Notes: a model not told the origin generated them from the sequence alone. Counted from the first letter of the stretch, positions 38,101 to 46,261 are shown. The stretch: DNA of 64,000 nt from Macrocystis pyrifera (GCA_031763025.1 JASSKH010000007.1:2465276-2529275), one strand, 5' to 3'. Made by a program: numbers and translations.

Positions 38101-41100
38101 ACCCCAGACCTCACCACTCGTCATCGAAGCAGCGGGACTGAGATATAGACAGATGATGCAGTTTTTGTATCTAGGCGGTCTTGTCGTCGCCAGCGCTGAC
38201 ATTAAGCCAGAAATCACACGACGGATCCGACTCGCATGGGCATGCTACAATCGGTTCAAACGGGAACTGTATGATATCAAGGATGCCCCGTTCACTCTAA
38301 AAGTGCCCATGCTAAAGGCCGAGGTGATGGAGACCCTGCTGTACGGGTGCGAGACGAGGATTCTTGGTCAGGAGCACTTCGCTGAGTTCCGAATGGCACA
38401 CCACAAACTCCTCCTACGGGTCATTGGCTTCCGGAGCCGGAAACGCACTGACCACCTCATATCGTACGCCAAGGCCCTCAAAAAGGCACAATGCGAGAGC
38501 GTTGAGACGACCATCAGCAAAAGACGCCTCCTCCTTGCGGGGGCCGTACAGCGGGCGACCAATGAGCGGCTGACCCGCCGGGTGATGTTTGGGACGATGG
38601 CTGGTGGGAGGAACCCAGGACCAGGCCGACCGGAAAAGAACTGGACCTAATGTCTAGCAGACGACCTCAGGGTTTTCCAAGCCACCGAGGGGTCCACCGA
38701 AAGCTCCCCTCTGCTGTTCGGAGTAGAAACGGTGTTGTGGCCGAGGGCGGCTAAGAAGAGCGGGAAGTGGTACCGGGGGATCGTCGAAGCGGCGGACTGT
38801 TTCATGGCGAGGTGGCACAGGGACGAGGCACAGAGGAGCCGGCTGCACCACGTAGCTGAGGACGCCAAGAACGGCGACAACGGGAGGGGGGGAGGGCAGC
38901 CGTACTGATACAGCTGTCGATGAATGGAGAAACGAAATGATAGATGGGGTGGCTAGGTATCGGTCCGACTAGCTCTTATAGACTTTTGCCTGTAGCTCCC
39001 TCTCTTTCGTGTTGCTTCGTCCGCGCAGCAGATATCAGATATCTGTCCTTCCTGAGTATGTATGCTTTCCGTCCGGCAGCCTTCTGAAGGCCTTGCGTCG
39101 TTTGTAGTATGTTTCATTTCAAATTTTGGTTTTGGGTTTTATTGTCTTTTTGTTCTTATTTTTTTGGTCTTGTTAGTGTTGTGTTCTCGTACCCGGTACG
39201 CTGGTATTTCACTTGCTTGACACTTGAATTTGATATTATTATTTTATTTTTGGTCTTCATCTGCTCACAGTATATGACCACAGAATCAGTATCTCTCTGG
39301 GATAAGGAATCAGGACGGACACTGCATGTACTGAAGAAGCTGGGTAGAAAGGAAGACAACAACAACAACAGCAACAACAACAACAACAACAACAATAGTA
39401 TTATTAATACAGTCAGGGCCATTCCTAACGAACCGAAAAAAAAATCACGATTCGTGATTTTTAGGCATGCCAAAAGATCACGATCCGTGACATTTCAGTT
39501 CTAACGAAAAAAAGCCGAAAAACGTCGCGTTTCGTGATATTTTCAAATAGTTAAAAGTTCTGATATTTCAAACCCAACGTTTTTTGGGGGTGTGGAGCAA
39601 ACTCTCGAGAGTGGGGCACGGCCAGGCTGGGCTGGGCCGTCCGCACCTGGCCCAGCCCGTGACATACTCGAATTGCGGGCCGAAGCCTGACCCAGCCTGC
39701 GAGATTCCAACTTCACCGGCCGTCGGCCAAGCTCGTTTCGCGAGATTCCATCTCGCACGCCGTCTGCCCCGCCTGGCCTGTGACATCCCCAGGTCATTTT
39801 CGCTTTTGTCTTCCAGCAGTGGCTCCTCCTCCTGGAAAGTTCGAGGCCACAACCTCCTCGTTAGCCCGCGCCCAGCGGTATCTTTGGGCAGCCGCCCGTT
39901 GTCCACAAGCGGCGTACGAAGCAGAGTCTGCCATGCCCCTATGCCGACCATCGGATACCGTTGGTGCACGTGGGTTGCGTAGTGTCTTGATCAGGCGTAT
40001 TTTGAGACACGACAAATGTCACGAATCGTGATTTTGTTTATTTTAGGGAAAAGCTAAAAAAATTGGTGTCATGAATCGTGTTTTTTTTTTTGTCGTGATA
40101 TCACGACAAAAAAATCACGATTCACGACAAAAATATCACGAATCGTGATTTTTTTTGTTCGTTAGGAGTGGCCCTCAGTAGTTCTTTCGGGAGATGGATG
40201 TATGGTTGATAATATACGCTGGTCTGTTCTATCCTAGGCCGCCGTGTGCGTGCGTACCATGAGCAGTACGCTTCGAGGCCTTGGTTTGCTAAACCGAAGG
40301 AGTGGTTGGTATCCGGCGTCCCCGGTGGCTTGGTGGGTGGTCCGCGAGCCTATCAAGATCAATTTCGTGAGTTCGAGTCTCACCGAGTGCATGCTCATAG
40401 GGACTTTTTCTTGCATAAAATTGATTAGCGGAAAGCGCGAGAGCGTGAGTTAGCTGTACATTCGATGAAAATCGACGAGCAGTGGGAATGCTGAACTCTA
40501 TGCGCGATAAAAAATAAAGGCACGTACCGGGGGGGAGAAGGGACGACACCTGTGATCACGGCTTGTCCAGAAGATCGTCGAGGGTAAAACCTCCTACGAG
40601 TGGGATGGTAAGTAAAAGTGATGATGAAAAAAAATAAAAAAATAAAAAAATACCGGCGTCCCCGGTGGCTTGGTAGGTGGTCCGCGAGCCTATCAAGATC
40701 AATTTCGTGAGTTCGAGTCTCACCGAGTGCATGCTCATAGGGACTTTTTCTTGCATAAAATTGATTAGCGGAAAGCGCGAGAGCGTGAGTTAGCTGTACA
40801 TTCGATGAAAATCGACGAGCAGTGGGAATGCTGAACCCTATGCGCGATAAAAACTAAAGGCACGTACCGGGGGGGAGAAGGGACGACACCTGTGACCACG
40901 GCTTGTCCAGAAGATCGTCGAGGGTAAAACCTCCTACGAGTGGGCTGGAAAGTAAAAGTGATGAAAAAAAAAAAAATACGGCCACATGCCGTTTGTTCCC
41001 GCAACACACGGCCAACTCAATCAAGTGTTCTTTTGTTCTCACATCGGTTCTCGCAAACACACGTAGATCGTGTTCACCAAAATTCACTCGCAGATGTGTT

Positions 41101-41465
41101 GGGTACTTAGAATGATTTTAGACGGAACAAGTGGGCAGGTTGAGGAGGTTGTTCCAGCCACCACGCCACCGAGTATATGTACCTCCCACGCTACGCACCA
41201 GTTAAGACAAGACACGACAACAGGCTAAACAACGTTTGTACGGTACGTGGTTGGGAGCGAAGCGGGAGGTGCTCACCATGCCGCACATGATGAAAAGACG
41301 GTTTTGAAAGGGACCCATGCCGATCGCGTCGATAGTGTCGGAAAAGGTCATCCCCGGCATTTGTTGTGGCGATCCTTGGTCCTCCCCCGAAGGGGAGTCA
41401 CCACCCGCCATCGCGTGCATCTCCTGGGCCCGTGTGGGGGATTCTATCCGGATGTTCGACGACAT
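14052..41465 (-). CDS. 12-exon SVOP/SV2-like major facilitator transporter (whole gene span)
   Basis: Twelve exons with GT...AG introns join with fully consistent phases into 562 residues plus stop. The protein is a 12-helix membrane transporter of the major facilitator superfamily, closest in motif pattern to the SVOP/SV2 and NiaP-like organic-ion group. Its substrate cannot be read from sequence. Landmarks in order: an N-terminal motif (DTIDAIGMGPFQNRL), TM1 (GWIIDAMEILVVAF), motif A (ADKCGRR), PESPRFL after TM6, ILENVARVNGK in the central loop, LFHTPILRKVTL before TM7, SRLGRV (motif A repeat), TPELYSTKYRAVG before TM11, and PVETAGRKL at the C-terminus. Introns run from 262 bases to 16,472 bases. 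Length and helix count are normal for the family, and no disabling change is seen. Confidence 0.92.
14469..14573 (-). CDS. transporter exon 11 (TM11-TM12)
   Basis: This is 105 bases, acceptor tcggcag, donor CTG|GTGAGA, phase 1 to 1. It encodes GLAAPVLAEVFYDKGG and a hydrophobic helix (APLLLFGPTMILTGFFAG) that forms the last membrane span. Confidence 0.88.
15541..15642 (-). CDS. transporter exon 10 (TM10-TM11 loop)
   Basis: This is 102 bases, acceptor actccag, donor GAG|GTGCGT, phase 1 to 1. It carries the hallmark loop TPELYSTKYRAVGMG followed by SSVVTRLGG, equivalent to the family's TPE(L/V)YPTxxRxxG motif. Confidence 0.92.
16137..16301 (-). CDS. transporter exon 9 (TM8-TM10)
   Basis: This is 165 bases, acceptor ccctacag, donor GCG|GTGAGT, phase 1 to 1. 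It encodes AYAAMWLVQESRLGRVRAL, where SRLGRV is the C-half repeat of motif A, then two hydrophobic spans. Confidence 0.92.
16612..16721 (-). CDS. transporter exon 8 (TM7-TM8)
   Basis: This is 110 bases, acceptor tgcaccag, donor CAG|GTACGC, phase 2 to 1. It encodes YYGLTFLLPRYYYD and IYILSALLGASFIPG, which match the family's TM7 YYG segment and the conserved Pro-Gly at the end of TM8. Confidence 0.92.
17100..17129 (-). CDS. transporter exon 7, 30-base microexon
   Basis: This exon of only 30 bases enters and leaves in phase 2 (acceptor taaaag, donor CAG|GTGGGA). It supplies WVAWLSVNL, exactly the missing start of TM7 between LFHTPILRKVTLCL of exon 6 and YYGLTF of exon 8. Without it the helix would lack its first nine or ten residues. 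Confidence 0.8.
17778..18000 (-). CDS. transporter exon 6 (central cytoplasmic loop)
   Basis: This is 223 bases, acceptor gtccgcag, donor CCT|GTGAGT, phase 1 to 2. It begins with a Gly/Ala-rich linker (SPGGAPVPLGVDATDHG) and ends GDIRELFHTPILRKVTLC, the conserved approach to TM7 in the SVOP group. Confidence 0.9.
18985..19455. repeat. three tandem ~150-bp units in transporter intron 5
   Basis: Three units start near 19,011 (gttgcgacccctcg), 19,165 (gttgcaactccttgg) and 19,313 (attgcaatccctttg). Each carries a cggtctatagactattat core and ends with ctgaacaacgtcgt. They stop just short of the exon 5 donor at 19,462. Confidence 0.8.
19463..19586 (-). CDS. transporter exon 5 (central loop)
   Basis: This is 124 bases, acceptor gtgcggcag, donor CAG|GTACTA, phase 0 to 1. 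It encodes ILENVARVNGKLDVLGL, matching the family motif (LexvAxxNgk) that follows PESPR in the loop between TM6 and TM7. Confidence 0.9.
20440..20880. repeat. ACCGCACCGAACCGCACCGTAGG minisatellite, first block
   Basis: This is a degenerate tandem array of roughly 45-60-bp units built on aaccgcaccgaaccgcaccg followed by taggatt and an AT-rich spacer. It lies in transporter intron 4 and is the cause of several open but meaningless frames on the minus strand. Confidence 0.85.
21395..21690. repeat. ~90-bp tandem repeat, about three units
   Basis: Units contain gtgccccgagaaaaag, a gtacggtttattcat segment and caccgtagagaaaca. They lie between the two ACCGCACCG blocks and share their accgta words. 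Confidence 0.7.
21720..21995. repeat. ACCGCACCGAACCGCACCGTAGG minisatellite, second block
   Basis: This is the same unit as at 20.44-20.88 kb, in the same orientation, about 0.9 kb away. Units alternate between ccgaaccgcaccgtaggatatatcacaa and versions with gattttcgattttctgaa spacers. Confidence 0.85.
22426..22561 (-). CDS. transporter exon 4 (TM5-TM6 and PESPR motif)
   Basis: This is 136 bases, acceptor ttccggcag, donor CAG|GTCTGT (weak), phase 2 to 0. It encodes FWRWFLGLAAVPSAMVAVAY and LLPESPRFLHVM. PESPRFL is the diagnostic loop of sugar-porter/organic-ion/SVOP transporters. Confidence 0.92.
22824..23148 (-). CDS. transporter exon 3 (TM2-TM5, motif A)
   Basis: This is the largest exon, 325 bases, acceptor cttgaag, donor CGG|GTGAGT, phase 1 to 2. 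It encodes FWSVYADKCGRR (motif A between TM2 and TM3), then FRMVVGFGIGGNMPV (TM4 region) and LVTEFLPTSHRA. This exon alone identifies the superfamily. Confidence 0.95.
24687..24804 (-). CDS. transporter exon 2 (TM1)
   Basis: This is 118 bases, acceptor gacctaag, donor TCG|GTGAGC, phase 0 to 1. It encodes GWIIDAMEILVVAFVLED and LNSVQKGLIGSASFFG, matching the (D)AME TM1 motif and the QKGLIGS start of TM2 in the SVOP group. Confidence 0.92.
25815..26160. repeat. CCATGG/GCCACGG palindromic island with telomere-like core
   Basis: The stretch is dense in catggcat, ccatgg and ccacggc words that pair with one another. About 150 bp (25,820-25,990) is homologous, in inverted orientation, to 32,395-32,560. 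Confidence 0.8.
26041..26076 (+). repeat. interstitial telomere-like repeat
   Basis: This is about six units of GGTTAG/GGTTGG type, ending ggttagggttagggttcc. TTAGGG is the common telomere unit in many eukaryotes, including brown algae. Confidence 0.75.
28500..30120. repeat. degenerate tandem array of ~290-bp units
   Basis: About six units share the start ggaaatgtaaaga (near 28,541, 29,006, 29,274, 29,578 and 29,870, with a weaker one near 28,838). They also share ttcttacatttacggacagagtggta, gagtcgcacgcagacc, ggggcagcagcaccgagaccc and gttcgcgagcacgcgcgag, and many end in CTG-rich microsatellite. The unit is not recognised as a known element. Confidence 0.8.
30465..30712. other. GC-rich CpG-dense island in intron 1
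   Basis: A sharply bounded stretch of about 250 bp (gcgagcgcgccgcgccggcc and similar) stands within AT-rich surroundings. Frames are open on both strands, as expected from high GC. No splice-site pair or family motif is convincing. Confidence 0.5.
30990..31112 (+). repeat. CAG microsatellite
   Basis: An interrupted (CAG)n run of about 120 bp, with cgg and tag variants. Confidence 0.9.
31740..32395. repeat. tandem repeat, ~275-295-bp units
   Basis: Unit starts of the form actcgattttgttgtgtgtttcc lie at about 31,740, 32,033 and 32,308. Each is followed by a gacgaaaaatctgcaaccgacatg segment, a gatgtacgacatctacagcag segment and cacacgaggccagggtcagcgtcgctg. A partial unit lies at about 31,060-31,190. 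Confidence 0.8.
32390..32560. repeat. CCATGG-rich island, inverted partner of 25.8 kb
   Basis: Its reverse complement aligns along about 150 bp with 25,820-25,990 (catggtaccacccatggcat, then gattccatgg, then ggcaacccccgcgg). It is CCATGG-rich like the 51-55 kb array. Confidence 0.75.
32750..33240. repeat. tandem duplication of a ~240-bp unit
   Basis: The segment with gacatcgatcgacaaaaccaacga, cctcggtcggtgatatgtggcgtggg and a run ending gtagaaaatagacgac occurs twice head to tail (from about 32,768 and 32,999). Confidence 0.8.
33000..33370. repeat. left arm of an inverted repeat pair
   Basis: The reverse complement of this segment matches 35,150-35,545, including the ctctcgccccctag and gtcgatcgatgtc words at corresponding positions. 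The arms are about 1.8 kb apart. Confidence 0.75.
34069..34942. mobile_element. candidate non-autonomous TIR element (MITE-like)
   Basis: The left end aggtctttaggccagatctt at 34,069 is matched in inverted form at 34,910-34,942 (aagatctggccttagacct). This gives imperfect terminal inverted repeats of about 33 bp around 874 bp. The interior has shorter inverted repeats (ttttatcactt / gagtgataaaat) and no transposase. I could not identify a target duplication. Confidence 0.6.
35150..35545. repeat. right arm of an inverted repeat pair
   Basis: Reverse-complement partner of 33,000-33,370, ending near gtcgatcgatgtctg. Confidence 0.75.
36403..36722 (+). mobile_element. tRNA-derived SINE, copy 3 (diverged)
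   Basis: It begins tggcttggtaggtgg (A-box-like) and has gttcgcggttcaccg in the B-box position. It shares the body tcttgcataaa, gcgagagcgtgagttagct, gaaaatcgacgagcagtggg and the A-rich tail with the copies at 40.3 and 40.65 kb. Confidence 0.7.
38075..38908 (+). pseudogene. LINE (non-LTR retrotransposon) ORF2 C-terminal fragment
   Basis: The frame opens with YRQMMQFLYLGGLV, followed by PEITRRIRLAWACYNRFKR and LLYGCET, the typical region downstream of a LINE reverse transcriptase. After GRPEKNWT an in-frame TAA (38,648-38,650) interrupts, and the same frame then resumes (CLADDLRVFQATEGS) to TGA at 38,906. The catalytic RT palm and the endonuclease are absent, so this is a 5'-truncated dead copy. 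Confidence 0.85.
39355..39400 (+). repeat. CAA microsatellite
   Basis: (aac)n run of about 45 bp, immediately upstream of the TIR element. Confidence 0.9.
39414..40176. mobile_element. candidate non-autonomous DNA transposon with palindrome-rich ends
   Basis: The left end cagggccattcctaacgaac and the right end, read in reverse complement gagggccactcctaacgaac, form TIRs of about 48 bp that continue into aaaaaatcacgattcgtga. Several further tcacgaatcgtga palindromes lie subterminally. A possible 3-bp duplication agt flanks it (39,411-39,413 and 40,177-40,179). The interior, about 39,590-40,010, is GC-rich and carries no transposase. Confidence 0.65.
40313..40650 (+). mobile_element. tRNA-derived SINE, copy 1
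   Basis: It starts ccggcgtccccggtggcttgg, with an A-box-like tggcttggtggg and a B-box-like gagttcgagtctc about 30 bases on. Unique body sequence follows, and an A-rich tail to 40,650. Confidence 0.8.
40653..40977 (+). mobile_element. tRNA-derived SINE, copy 2
   Basis: Nearly identical to copy 1 and directly downstream of its A-rich tail, with its own poly-A tail ending at about 40,976. Head-to-tail pairs of this kind arise from insertion into the tail of an earlier copy. Confidence 0.8.
41277..41465 (-). CDS. transporter exon 1 (N-terminus)
   Basis: This is 189 bases from ATG 41,465 (context acaagATGtcg) to ATG|GTGAGC, ending in phase 0. It holds a polar N-terminal tail, then FSDTIDAIGMGPFQNRLF and IMCGM, the conserved lead into TM1 in SVOP-type carriers. 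The promoter should lie above 41,466, but I recognise no specific element there. Confidence 0.88.
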
Positions 41466-41479
41466 CTTGTCCGCGCTCT

Positions 41480-44030
41480 GTCAACGACGAGCCGCCTGCT
41501 TGTACCCTGCACGCAGTTGAGTCACGGACAGTCACACACAGCAGTTGCTGGAATCAAACTGGACCTGGTGTGAAAAGTAACTCGACTTCAAAGACTAGGA
41601 TTGGGCACACTCAAAATTTTCAGTACGTGCCGATAGAAATTACCGCCACTGGTATTTTATGAAACCCCAGATTCTGGCACACATATGGTGCCGGACACAG
41701 CGCAGCAGGACACCGCAGAGCCCACAAAGGGTCAGGAACTATCCAGCACCACGGAGGCGACGTCGTGCACGAAGAGGTGTTGGAAATCGTTCAAGGTGAG
41801 CGGATAAAATTGAAAAAAAAAATGTCGGCCTCGAAAGCGGTGATGCAGCATGCATTGGACGTCAGGCCACCGTCCTCGTCCCTTTGAGGTTCCCGTTCGC
41901 CGTTTTTTCTTGGGTATGACAGCCAGCTTACTGCTGAATGTGCTCCAACCATTTTTTCGGCGAATAACTGCAACCAAGACGTGGATCTTGTCCGAGATGT
42001 AGCAAGATTGTTCAAATTTTAGACTTTCCACATGTTCAACTACAACTGCAGTACAATCTCACTCGTAACTCGTGCGAGTTCAGTGTGGACAACTGCTGTA
42101 GTTACTGTGGACTAAAGTGTAGTACCGGGCATGTACGTACTGATGAGATGTAGGATGTAGGCCGTCATCCTCATGTCTCTACTAAAGAAATCCAACCGCA
42201 GCAGCACCTGAAGGGCACTTCGAGGTTGTGGTTGGCGCATCGCGACGGTGCAGTGTCAGTGTTAACCGTCAGTGTGTCGAACCACGACTCGACCGGCAAA
42301 TTGTACGTGATTATCACAGATCAGATATCCTATATACCGGGCTGGAGATAACTTCGGCGCGAGACGACGGAGTGACCATCGAAGGTTGGGATGTGATGAG
42401 ACGAACCATGGAGAGACTTAAGCTCGGTGCGGCCACACGGGGGGAAGGCAAAGAAGGGAGATCGACACTCCGTTCTGGTGACGTGCGTTTAGAGACTGTG
42501 AGTGTCGTGTGTATCGATAAGTCGACTGCAACTTTCGCACCTCGGACAGATCATGATCTATCTACAGCAGTAAATCATGTATCTACAGTTAGTAGTTCCT
42601 CATCTTCCGTCGTGATAGGTTTTGCAGGATCTGTATTGCACAGACCAACCCAAGAAACATGTGCTACTTCGTTCAGATGTTATGGTTCGGGCCCAGCTAC
42701 ATGAGGTAGATATTACAAGATCGGGAATAGATCTGCCTTGAAAGAACTATAGAGTACATCATCAACTGGGAATCGATGATCTGTCCGAAGTGCGCAAGGT
42801 TTGGTTTATGGTGGAGTCAAGACCCACTGATCCGCGCCTGCACATAACGTTAGCAAGCCGTTTTGTCAAATTAAGATAAACTCCTTCAATATCGCCAACG
42901 CTGTGATCACAGTACGCTGCAGAAACCGACGAAGAGAAGTGCATGGTTCAACGGTACGGCGGGGACGACGGGGTCAGCGAGGACGACGGGGTCAGCGAGG
43001 ACAGCGGGGTCAGAGGGGTTAGTCGTGATACACAATATGTGATCCGGGAAGAGATTTGACCATCGAAGGACTGCGCGCGACGTCGTAGGTTACAAAGTCT
43101 TAACCTCACGGGGGCATGCCAACCGTAACATCTACGATTAACAAACGTACGTCGAAATGCCTCTATATTATCATTGGCGGAGATGCAACCCCTTCGCTAC
43201 CTCTTGATGTTTTTCCATGCAGATACTATTATTATCGACGACGATGAATAAAGATAAGAGGGAGAAGAGCACGTGCAGCCCCTGCCGAACTGCAGGGCAC
43301 CCTTCGGATGGTTGGGAACCGGAGACGGGGACGAAAGCGTCGAAAGGCGGTCCGGATGATCGAGAGGGGAAGGCGCACACGAAGTTTCCGTAGTACGCTA
43401 GTGGACGCCTCAGGGGGCGTGATTTTCTTTCGAGCTTGTGATATTCCGAGCCTGAAAAGCGGCCCGGGGCGTTTACCATGTAGTCGGGGCGTAGTTTGGA
43501 AGCACTACGCGTAGTGGTATGCTGCATTATGCCAGCGGGTGCGGTATAGTGGCAGCACATCCAGCGGACGAAACACAGTAAGCTACAAAAAAAAATATGT
43601 CCGCCACCCATATCCCCGAAGCCACTCACCCCTCTACGAACCCAGTCACCCAGTCACCCACCCACCAACTCATCAACCCACCCGCCATGTACTACAGCAG
43701 TACAGCAGTAGGTCCAGCAGTAGATGAATGCCCAGTTCGTACGTAGCAGCACCATGGTCCAGTGGTGGAAGCACAAGCGGAGTAAAACGAAACAGTAAAA
43801 ACACGGCAACTACCCACAGCCACAAACCCACTCGCCCACATACTTACCTACCCACACACCCACATAGGCACCAACTCACCCACCATGTACTACATCATTA
43901 CGTACAGCACCAGACGTGTTGGTTCATATCGCGCTTGTTCCTGTATTGTACTGCGAGTTCCATTTATTTTTCCATACTCCACCATGCTGGGGAGAGCGGC
44001 CCGCCCCCGGGAGGGTGCCTTTTCACGCAC
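41480..44030. other. intergenic region with no supported gene
   Basis: Some open stretches occur (for example 42,228-42,704 plus and 43,171-43,629 minus) without family motifs. There is a short tandem repeat ggggacgacggggtcagcga, about three units, at 42,957-43,020. ACCC-rich microsatellite runs lie at about 43,625-43,690 and 43,820-43,890. Confidence 0.4.
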
Positions 44031-44142
44031 CCCGTTCGCCAGCTCCTTCAGCAGGGACTGCCAAGTGGAGTGGCCGCAGCACGGTCGCGGTGCCGCGAGC
44101 GACCGGGAGACGCATGATAGAGCCGCTGCCCCGCGTTCAAGA
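44031..44142 (-). CDS. candidate orphan exon, unknown protein
   Basis: A 112-base segment lies between a ccggcttcag acceptor and a GGG|GTGCGT donor, phase 2 to 0. The frame ends in HSTWQSLLKELANG, helix-like and host-like in codon use. No neighbour exon could be linked to it and no family is recognised. Confidence 0.3.
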
Positions 44143-44995
44143 CTGAAGCCGGCATAGCTGTGACGATCGGAAACGATGTCACTACTACTACTACTACCGA
44201 GCAGTAGTGATGACCACTCAAACTCATCTGTTGCCATTATTTTAGTGATGCGTGAAACACTTCTAGACATGTATCAGGACATGTCAACATTTCTATGCAT
44301 CCCTCCTTGTTTGCATCGGAAACAGCTCCATTCCCCTTCCTGCTACGACATCCCAACTTGACCCTGGGGCGTTTACCCCAATAATTTGAAAGGGCGAGGG
44401 GGGGGTGGGAGGCGTCTGCTATGTCACCGGGGCTTTTTCAAGAAGAGTGCGTTTTTTTTTCTCTATATTGGTGTCGTTTTCGCTGAAAAAGCGCCCCATT
44501 GATTTGCTCCTGGCGTGGCGTGTACTATCATTATCACGGTAGACGACGTGATTACGTTTTTTTTTTAATACTTGGACTACGGCTTGTGACGGCTGCACAG
44601 AAATATGCTTGCTTGCTGACGCTTTGCGCTCCGGCTAACATAGCTTTGCACAGCCACGACAACTTGTTCACAGAAAGTCGGCGTGATCAACTGCGTTGTT
44701 GCTGTCGTCTGTTTTCTTTTCTGTACCAGGTATATATATTGTCCCATTGTGATACAGAGCCATGTCCAACTGGAGGAAGGAATTATAGACAGGCTCCCTG
44801 CGGAAAGGGAGGTCATTACACGAGTGACCGAAGGAGTTAAGGCAAAATGTCAAGGGCGCAAGAGATTTCTGGTGCCCTCAGCTACGAACCTCGGTCTGAC
44901 CATGGCACAGAGATTCGTCTTTTCAAAGTTTGACTGTTGCTCACGTTCGGGAGTGCATTTTGAAGTGTGGCGTCAAATCGCCACCCTCTATTAAG

Positions 44996-45147
44996 AAGTC
45001 TGGTCTGCAATCGCTGTTTTGCGCCAGATGGCACCGGGTATTGGCCGGGATACCGATTCGGAGGCTGAGGAAGGCACAATCAATGCCGCCGGGGCGGAAA
45101 TTGCGGGCGGCACTGGCGAAGACGATGTCGACGAGAAAACGGACTAG
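44996..45147 (+). CDS. candidate last exon of a plus-strand gene, acidic C-terminus
   Basis: After an accctctattaag acceptor the phase-1 frame reads VWSAIAVLRQMAPGIGRDTD. It continues with an acidic tail (SEAEEG, then GGTGEDDVDEKTD) to TAG at 45,145-45,147. The codons are GC-ending and coding-like. Upstream, 44,764-44,920 is open in a frame reading EREVITRVTEGVKAK and could be part of the same gene, but I could not link the two by phase. The function is unknown. Confidence 0.4.
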
Positions 45148-46021
45148 CTGTCTTCGATCTGGTTAATATTTGTCGTCGTGTACAGCAGTAGGTGGTGATG
45201 GACACGAATATTTTTCGTCCGACGCCCAAAACTATCGCTCATAACGCAGAGGTAGATGTGATGGTCGTTGCAGTTGTGTTTTCAACCCCCCTCATTATTT
45301 TGCTGTTGCCTTGCTTGGTAATTTTTCGGCTGCCCCTCCCCCTGCGCCGAACCCTCGCAGGTATATGTGACGCTTGTTATTTGAGGGGCATTTTTACTGT
45401 TTTTTTTATTCCAAGGCTAAATTGTGGTGCAGAAATTTCGTTTCGTCGTGCATAATAGATAGCGGGCCTTGCCTCGAAATCGGATCGATCGCCGTGGTCG
45501 CCAATACATTAGCCGGAGGAGGATCAAGGGAAGAGTGTGGAGATTTGGCGGGGGACTGATCAATATACGACATTCAACTGGCCTCTCCTTCCATTCCACT
45601 GCCCCTCCCCCCCCCCCTCGCCCCCTCGTAAGCTTCTGTGTGTCCATCTGGCGCGCACGAGGTAGAGTGGATTGATATATGTTATTTTGTTGCTCCGTTC
45701 GTTTCCGTTTGTATTTACTGTACGAGTCGATAGCAAATTGTTTGAGATGACCGACCTGGCATTCTGTGGTATGGGTCGACTTCCGTACAATTGCCGAGAG
45801 ACTGCCGTGCGAAAACTGTGGCGCTTAGTGAGGGCTCATAGTGGTGCAGAAATCGTAATTTACGAAAGTACGTGCTCCTTAATTTGATACTACAAGACTT
45901 GCAAGCCAGAACACATCGACCGAGCGAAGCAGTGTACCTTTATCATCGCAAGCAATGACGCAACATCAACCGAGCATTCTTGGCAATACGTAGTGATCAT
46001 TCTTTTATGTAAGTCACTGCC

Positions 46022-46048
46022 TACCCCCCCCCCCCCCCCCCCCCCCCA
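46022..46048 (+). repeat. poly-C tract
   Basis: About 27 cytosines, almost uninterrupted, followed by further C and CA runs to about 46,090. Confidence 0.95.
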
Positions 46049-46261
46049 ACGCCAACCCAGTACCCCCCCCCACACACACATCCACACAGTAAATATCAGC
46101 ACAACAAACACAACTACAAGACATTGGAAGCCGAGATTGCGTCAACCGAGTCAAGTAGTCCATGTTGAACACTTGCTTAAATTGTTTTCGCTTGCATCAT
46201 ATTCGAAACAATGCAAAACCGCGTGTGTGCAAGCTAATAAAATAGATGAATTATGCCAAGG

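Larger units (their letters stand above)
24805..41276 (-). other. transporter intron 1, about 16.5 kb
   Basis: This is bounded by the donor GTGAGC at 41,276 and the acceptor ctaag ending at 24,805. The exons on either side join in phase 0 to give FIMCGM-GWIIDAMEI, a continuous family motif. The interior holds tandem arrays, inverted repeats, SINEs, TIR elements and a LINE fragment, listed separately. Stretches with nothing recognisable: 24.8-25.8, 26.16-28.4, 33.37-34.06, 35.55-36.4, 36.72-38.07 and 38.91-39.35 kb. Confidence 0.85.

Noticed and set aside
41277..41465. Exon 1 as part of a separate, tandem transporter gene
   Set aside because: No other exon 2 was found near 41 kb, and the join to 24,804 is in phase and rebuilds the family motif. 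The alternative is kept open in the finding on intron 1.
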